DNA of 64,000 nt from Siphonodentalium dalli. Taxonomy: Eukaryota > Mollusca > Scaphopoda > Gadilida > Siphonodentaliidae. Positions 59,411 through 64,000 of this stretch are shown piece after piece; position 1 is the first letter of the stretch; each line of letters opens with the position of its first letter. The position numbers were made by a program, and so were the translations under genes. The stretch lies in NCBI GenBank assembly GCA_032622095.1, contig CP136064.1, positions 175,662,247-175,726,246 of the forward strand, written 5' to 3'. Below the pieces are notes generated by a model. That model searched no databases, was not told where the DNA came from, and saw only the letters and a list, made by a program, of their open reading frames with translations.

Positions 59411-60400
59411 CAGCTACTTAGACAAAGTAGATGCATATATTGACTAACTAACCGCATTTATTGACTAAGTATCTACACATAATGACTAACTAACCACACC
59501 TATTGACTAAGTAGCTGCATATAATGACCAACTAACCATATATATTGACAAATTAGCTGCATATATTGTCAATGCAATTGCATATTTTCACAAAGTAGAT
59601 GTATATATTGACTAACTGACCACATTTATTGACAAAGAAACTGCATATAATGACTAACTAGCCACATATATTGACTAATTATCTACACATAATGACTAAC
59701 TAACCACATTTATTGACTAAGTAGCTGCATATAATGACTAACTAACTGCATGTATTGACTAAGTAGCTGCATATAATGACTAACTAACTGCATATATTGA
59801 CTAAGTATCTACACATAATGACTAACTAACCACACCTATTGACTAAGTAGCTGCATAGAATGACCAACTAACCATATATATTGACAAATTAGCTGCATAT
59901 ATTGTCAATGCAATTGCACATTTTGACAAAGTAGATGTATATATTGACTAACTGACCACATTTATTGACAAAGAAACTGCATATAATGACTAACTAGCCA
60001 CATATATTGACTAATTATCTACACATAATGACTAACTGACCACATATATTGAATAAGTAGCTGCATATAATGACTAACTGACACATATATTGACTAAGTA
60101 ACTGCATATAATGACTAACTAACCACATATATTGACTATTAAACTAACCGCATATATTGACTAATTTGCTATATATATTGACTAACTAACCAAATTAATG
60201 GCCAAAGTATTGACCAACTAACCACATATATTGGAAACATAGCTGCATATATTTGCAAAGTAGCTGCATATATTGACTTAACTAACCACATATATTGACA
60301 AATTATCTGCATATATTGACTAACTAACCTCCAATATTGACAAAAGTAGCCAAATATAATTGCAAAGAGGCTGCGTCTATTGACTAACTAACCACATATA
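59411..60400 (-). repeat. 21/42-bp satellite, right block (opposite strand)
   Basis: The same units read on the minus strand (TGACTAACTAACCGCATATA, TGACTAAGTAGCTGCATATA). The block is shorter than the left one (about 1.0 versus 2.5 kb). It contains its own duplication: about 59467-59700 recurs at about 59806-60035. Confidence 0.9.
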
Positions 60401-62240
60401 TTGATATATTAACCGGATATATTGCCTGAGCTTGACATAAGGCAGCTATGGCGTACCATATCACCGCATTTGCATAGCAATCCTCACTATTATCACACTA
60501 CATGACCCATTTTAATCATGCAGGTCTACATTTGACCCAAAGGGGTTCGGATGTGATATATTCCAGGAACTTGTTATGCCGTTATTCTGAGTAAGTACAG
60601 GTAATTACTATTTAGGGATGTAGCTTATAATCATCAACTATTTGCTTTCAAATCAGTTTCATAATTCCCAGACAGCGAATCTTTTAAAATCCTATCATGG
60701 CATTTTCCAGATACGTGGTGTTGGTTTTTAAACATACCCGTAATTTTTCACACAATTTCCAATAATAAAACAAATTGTGCAAAACACATCACTATTTAGA
60801 CAATTTTCGTCTAGATCCACAGAAACAGCTGAGAAATTGGGAATAAAATGATCAAAACATGTGGACTCTGAGTCTGATGATTACCATGTCAGGGTGCGTT
60901 CACATAATGGTAAATTTGTCTGGCAAACCTGCAGGAAAGTCGTCTTAGGGGTGCTCTTATCCCCTATTGTGTTATATATATGAGTTGAAGATTTTGAGAT
61001 ACATATAACAGGTTGTTACAATGTTTTGCTTTATAAAATTCACAATTTAAATGTCCGGTTTATAGGGGAAAACATCATTATTCATTATTCTAAAAGTTAA
61101 TTTGTGTCGCAATGGTTATAGAACTTCATTTCTTTCCAATAATGAAATTTTGTGTATTTTTTAATATCGTTTCCATGGTGATAGGTATTTCTCAGGGTAT
61201 TGGGCTTTTTCTGCAGTTTTATCAAAACTATATTGAAGCACACGTAAGAAGCCATCATAATATGTATAAATTATTACTGTAACCAATGTAGTATCAAATA
61301 AATGTTTCAATTCCAAAATTATCGCATTTTTTGCAAAAATTAACAGTTTTTACCCCAAAATGGCAATAAAACCTTCATATCCTATATGTGCATCCTAGCT
61401 ACTACTGGGATAATTGGGAAATAGTAATCTTTGAAAAAGGTTTTGAGACATCTATAACGGGTTGTCATAATATGCTTTGCTTCATAAAATTACATGCTTT
61501 AAATGTCAGCTCTATGGGGAAAAAAACATCATTATTTGGCGACATTTGGTCCGTTTCCATGACAACAGCTGAATAAACCGCATCAATTACCCAATACAGA
61601 AGTCCGGATTAAAAGTGCATGTCATAAAAAACAAATTTCAAAAAGTTATATTCTGTCGAAAGGGTTATAGGTATTCATTTCTTTCCAATAACGGCATTTT
61701 TTGTATTTTTAAATATCGTTTCCATGGTAACAGGTATTTCTCTTGGGCCTTTTCGGCAGTTTTATCCAAATTAATTTTAAGTACACGTATGATGCCATCA
61801 TAATAATGCATAAATTATTACTGTAACCAATGTAGTATTCAATAAATGTTCCAATTCCAAAATTATCGCTTTTTTGGCAAAAATCACCATTTTTCACCCC
61901 AAAATGGCAATAAAGACCCGTATAACCTATATGTGCATCCTATTTAATAATAGAATCGTTGGAACATAGTTATAGTGGACAAATCATCAATAAATGATCT
62001 TCAACGTCTGTTCCTGTCCTAGAATGGGCTTAAATTAGTTTTTACCATTTGCGGAAATGGTTTAATATCAAACTGTGTCTACATTGTTTACATTCTGTTT
62101 CCATGGCAACGGCACCACTTTCACATTTTACAGCAGGGCGGAACATGAAGCCTACATCTTCTACTTTCATATGATATATAATTTTTCCGTGTGTAAAAGA
62201 AAAAATTAAAAAAACAAAATTCTGGCCAAGACCGCTCCTC

Positions 62241-62307
62241 TATTAACCGCAGCAGAATTATGGGTAATTTTTCAGGATTAAGTGGTCAATTACTTTGGGC
62301 ATTACTG
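62241..62307. mobile_element. Right half of a mariner-type MITE
   Basis: ATTAACCGCAGCAGAATTAT...GGGCATTACTG followed by TA matches the right two-thirds of 27570-27697. The left end is absent and the giant palindrome stops at its edge. Confidence 0.6.
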
Positions 62308-63170
62308 TATTAATCTATAAAATTATCCTACATTCGTCAAATTTTGGGACTAAAATGGCCAGAAGCTGGAAATTTTCCAATGGAGAAGGGGTAGGATAGA
62401 TTGATTTAAATTTTCCGACCAGTGGGAAATTTACAGTATGATTGCTTGTCAGTATTTATTATTTAGGCCTTGCTTCGATCTACCAGATCATCACTGACCG
62501 GTGCCTAAAACACCTTCATATGGTCCAAGTTTATCATATCATATATTTCCAACCCATTTTTATTCCAGTGCTTATTCATTTCAAAATAACATGAACAATA
62601 AAATGTTATGTGAAGTTTGTTTCGTACTGTACATCAACATAGCGGTATTCCAACAATTCCTTGAACTGGATTAAAGTTCCGCAGCCTATATTCCACATTG
62701 GTCGAGTTTTTTCTGACAACAATTCTTTCTATGTTCCCTGGCTGGACTATCACTATGAGATTTATAAGTGTATAAACCTACAATATTTAAATCCCTTTAT
62801 TTTACAATTCAGTCAGATTCATATTATAAGTGAATTCATTGATTATTTTTGTTGGCTTGGTATAAAGTATGACCGCAAAGCTATGGGAGGCCAAATTCAC
62901 ATTGAATAGCCAATTAGCCCTACGTACGGTAATGGTAGAAACTAGAAAATTAAGTGAGTGTAATATATTGGATATGCATACATACTCACTTGCGTATTTA
63001 GTTGACATTTATAGGTGAAGCCTTGATCCTATCATGCTATTCGTTAGGTCATGCCATGAACCTCTACTAAGGCTAACCCCCGTAGCTATTCGTATAAATC
63101 AGCGAATATGATAACAAACTCTCAATCCATGTAGTACATGTACCCATGGATCTGTTTTCCAAGAAAATTA
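62308..63170. other. Unrecognised sequence with a solo TATGGGAGGCC end
   Basis: TATGGGAGGCCAAATTCACA at about 62882 matches the ends of the 48315-53100 element, with no partner nearby. No coding exon is supported. Confidence 0.4.
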
Positions 63171-63330
63171 TAGTGAAACTTACCAAGTCACTTCCAAGAA
63201 TTATGATAACCCGAAGTGGGGAAAACCCGGAAATCCCAATTCTAAACTGTAAACATGGAGCTGCATTTCAAGTTCACGAGCAAGTGGACCAGTGACATTC
63301 GTTCAGTACAAAGTAAACCAATTCTTCAAA
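63171..63330. promoter_or_regulatory. Possible divergent promoter / first exons
   Basis: On the minus strand a consensus donor GTAAGTTT follows position 63184, preceded by a stop-containing leader that could be a non-coding first exon. On the plus strand an ATG at 63255 opens a short frame (MELHFKFTSKWTSDIRSVQ) that ends at 63353 unless spliced near 63312. Between them lies ACCCGGAAATCCC, an ETS-like core. The minus-strand side could be the start of the ZNFX1 gene, but no exon links them. This is a hypothesis from local signals only. Confidence 0.2.
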
Positions 63331-63353
63331 AACTTATAAATAAAATTAACTGA

Positions 63354-64000
63354 ATTAATATTTCACAAAATTCTACATAATAATCGTGAAAATGAAAATG
63401 AAACAGGCCAATGGAAAATGAAACCGAAAGTAGGTTTTGGAGAGATGACATGAGCGATAAATTGTTTTCACCATTCATTGGTCTAGAAATACGGAAGAGT
63501 CTATTTTAGTTTCAGGTGTGTAATTTTGTTGTTACTAACAACACACAATGTTTACAAATGGCGTTTTTCGATTTAATGGCACACAAAAGAGTAAAATTCC
63601 AGCGACATAGGAAGTCAAGCACGTAATTTTACTTTATGCTTTGCTATTACTAAATGAAAATGTCCGTCTCGACATTCAAAGATTTTTTATAACCATTTTT
63701 GGAATTTCCATCATTTATTCATTTGGTAATTTACTATTTAGGAGTCTTCAGTAATCTATCATATTGGGCCCTAGATCATGCCATGACAGGGGCGCCGGAA
63801 AAGGGGGGGGGGGGAGCTGACCCCCCTGCCTTGACCAAGGGGGGCGAGCTGGGGCAGAACTTGCCCTTTTTCTGAGACAGAAAATGCTTTTTGTGTGTTT
63901 AATCTTGTGTTTTTATAGCAAAATGTGACTTTTTTGGTCCAAATACCACCAATTTCAAAAGGAATATTATTTTTTTGTCTATTTTATCACAAAACGGCCA
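63354..64000. other. Mostly unrecognised; transposon end near 63787
   Basis: CAGGGGCGCCGG at about 63787, followed by a G11-12 run and GAGCTGACCCCCC, looks like a hAT-type terminus (CAGGGGC-type) whose element runs off the window. Nothing else is supported. Confidence 0.3.

Larger units (their letters stand above)
55095..62237. mobile_element. 7.1-kb giant palindrome (foldback-type element) with satellite core
   Basis: GAGCGGTCTTGGCC at 55095-55108 is mirrored at 62224-62237. Arms of about 2.1 kb (55095 to about 57200 and about 60160 to 62237) match inward with high identity, including CCATGGAAACGATATTTAAA, TTGGTTACAGTAATAATTTA and GGGGATAAGAGCACCCCTAA landmarks. Each arm also holds a ~500-bp direct duplication (55440-55690 resembles 55975-56225). 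The centre is a 21/42-bp satellite that reverses strand near 59411. Open frames such as 55444-55638 and its mirror 61709-61897 are short and non-conserved between the duplicated halves. No transposase is seen. The right end abuts half of a mariner-type MITE. Confidence 0.85.

Noticed and set aside
55444-61897. Mirror-image frames at 55444-55638 and 61709-61897
   Set aside because: Identical because the arms are inverted copies; the duplicated segment within each arm does not preserve the frame.

Overview
The window is animal nuclear DNA. It has one long, spliced, intact gene with large introns, GT-AG splice sites, AT-rich non-coding sequence and a very dense load of non-autonomous transposons and tandem repeats. 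The ~160-bp tandem arrays with fixed leader and tail, the 'GGCCATAACTCT / TTCGAACTTGACCTGT' repeats and the many TTAA-flanked miniature elements look like a bivalve mollusc. That is inference from repeat style, because no lineage marker gene is present.

The gene lies on the minus strand from at least 39532 down to 4449 and is the orthologue of ZNFX1 (NFX1-type zinc finger-containing protein 1, an SF1 RNA helicase). Six exons were assembled by hand: 39387-39532, 38538-38599, 32312-32410, 27719-27769, 18455-23823 (the giant exon) and 4449-4618 (the last exon). All junctions are GT-AG and phase-compatible, giving about 1965 residues without a stop. The last exon completes a C-terminal RZ-type zinc finger that is cut in two by a 13.8-kb intron. 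The first exon found encodes an eIF4G-like eIF4E-binding motif (YNRDFLV followed by KKPNKLPFLPDVILD), not a feature I know from vertebrate ZNFX1. It is the most interesting coding observation here. The 5' end of the gene was not located.

Layout: 1-4448, a TIR element with a nested MITE, 170-bp repeats and the gene's 3' flank; 4449-4618, last exon; 4619-18454, giant intron with a decayed transposon-type ORF (5805-6601), a 2.9-kb array of 160-bp repeats and a ~7-kb TTAA-flanked region holding a three-layer nested insertion; 18455-39532, the remaining exons, with introns full of MITEs, a hAT-like element and a foldback element; 39533-47200, MITEs and four successive 160-bp arrays; 48315-53100, a 4.8-kb composite element with inverted ends and a 7-bp target duplication; 53115-54768, another 160-bp array; 55095-62237, a 7.1-kb giant palindrome whose centre is a 21/42-bp satellite that flips strand; 62238-64000, sparse sequence with a possible divergent promoter.

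Apart from ZNFX1, I see no intact protein-coding gene, no tRNA or rRNA, and no autonomous transposase or reverse transcriptase. The mobile DNA is essentially all non-autonomous.
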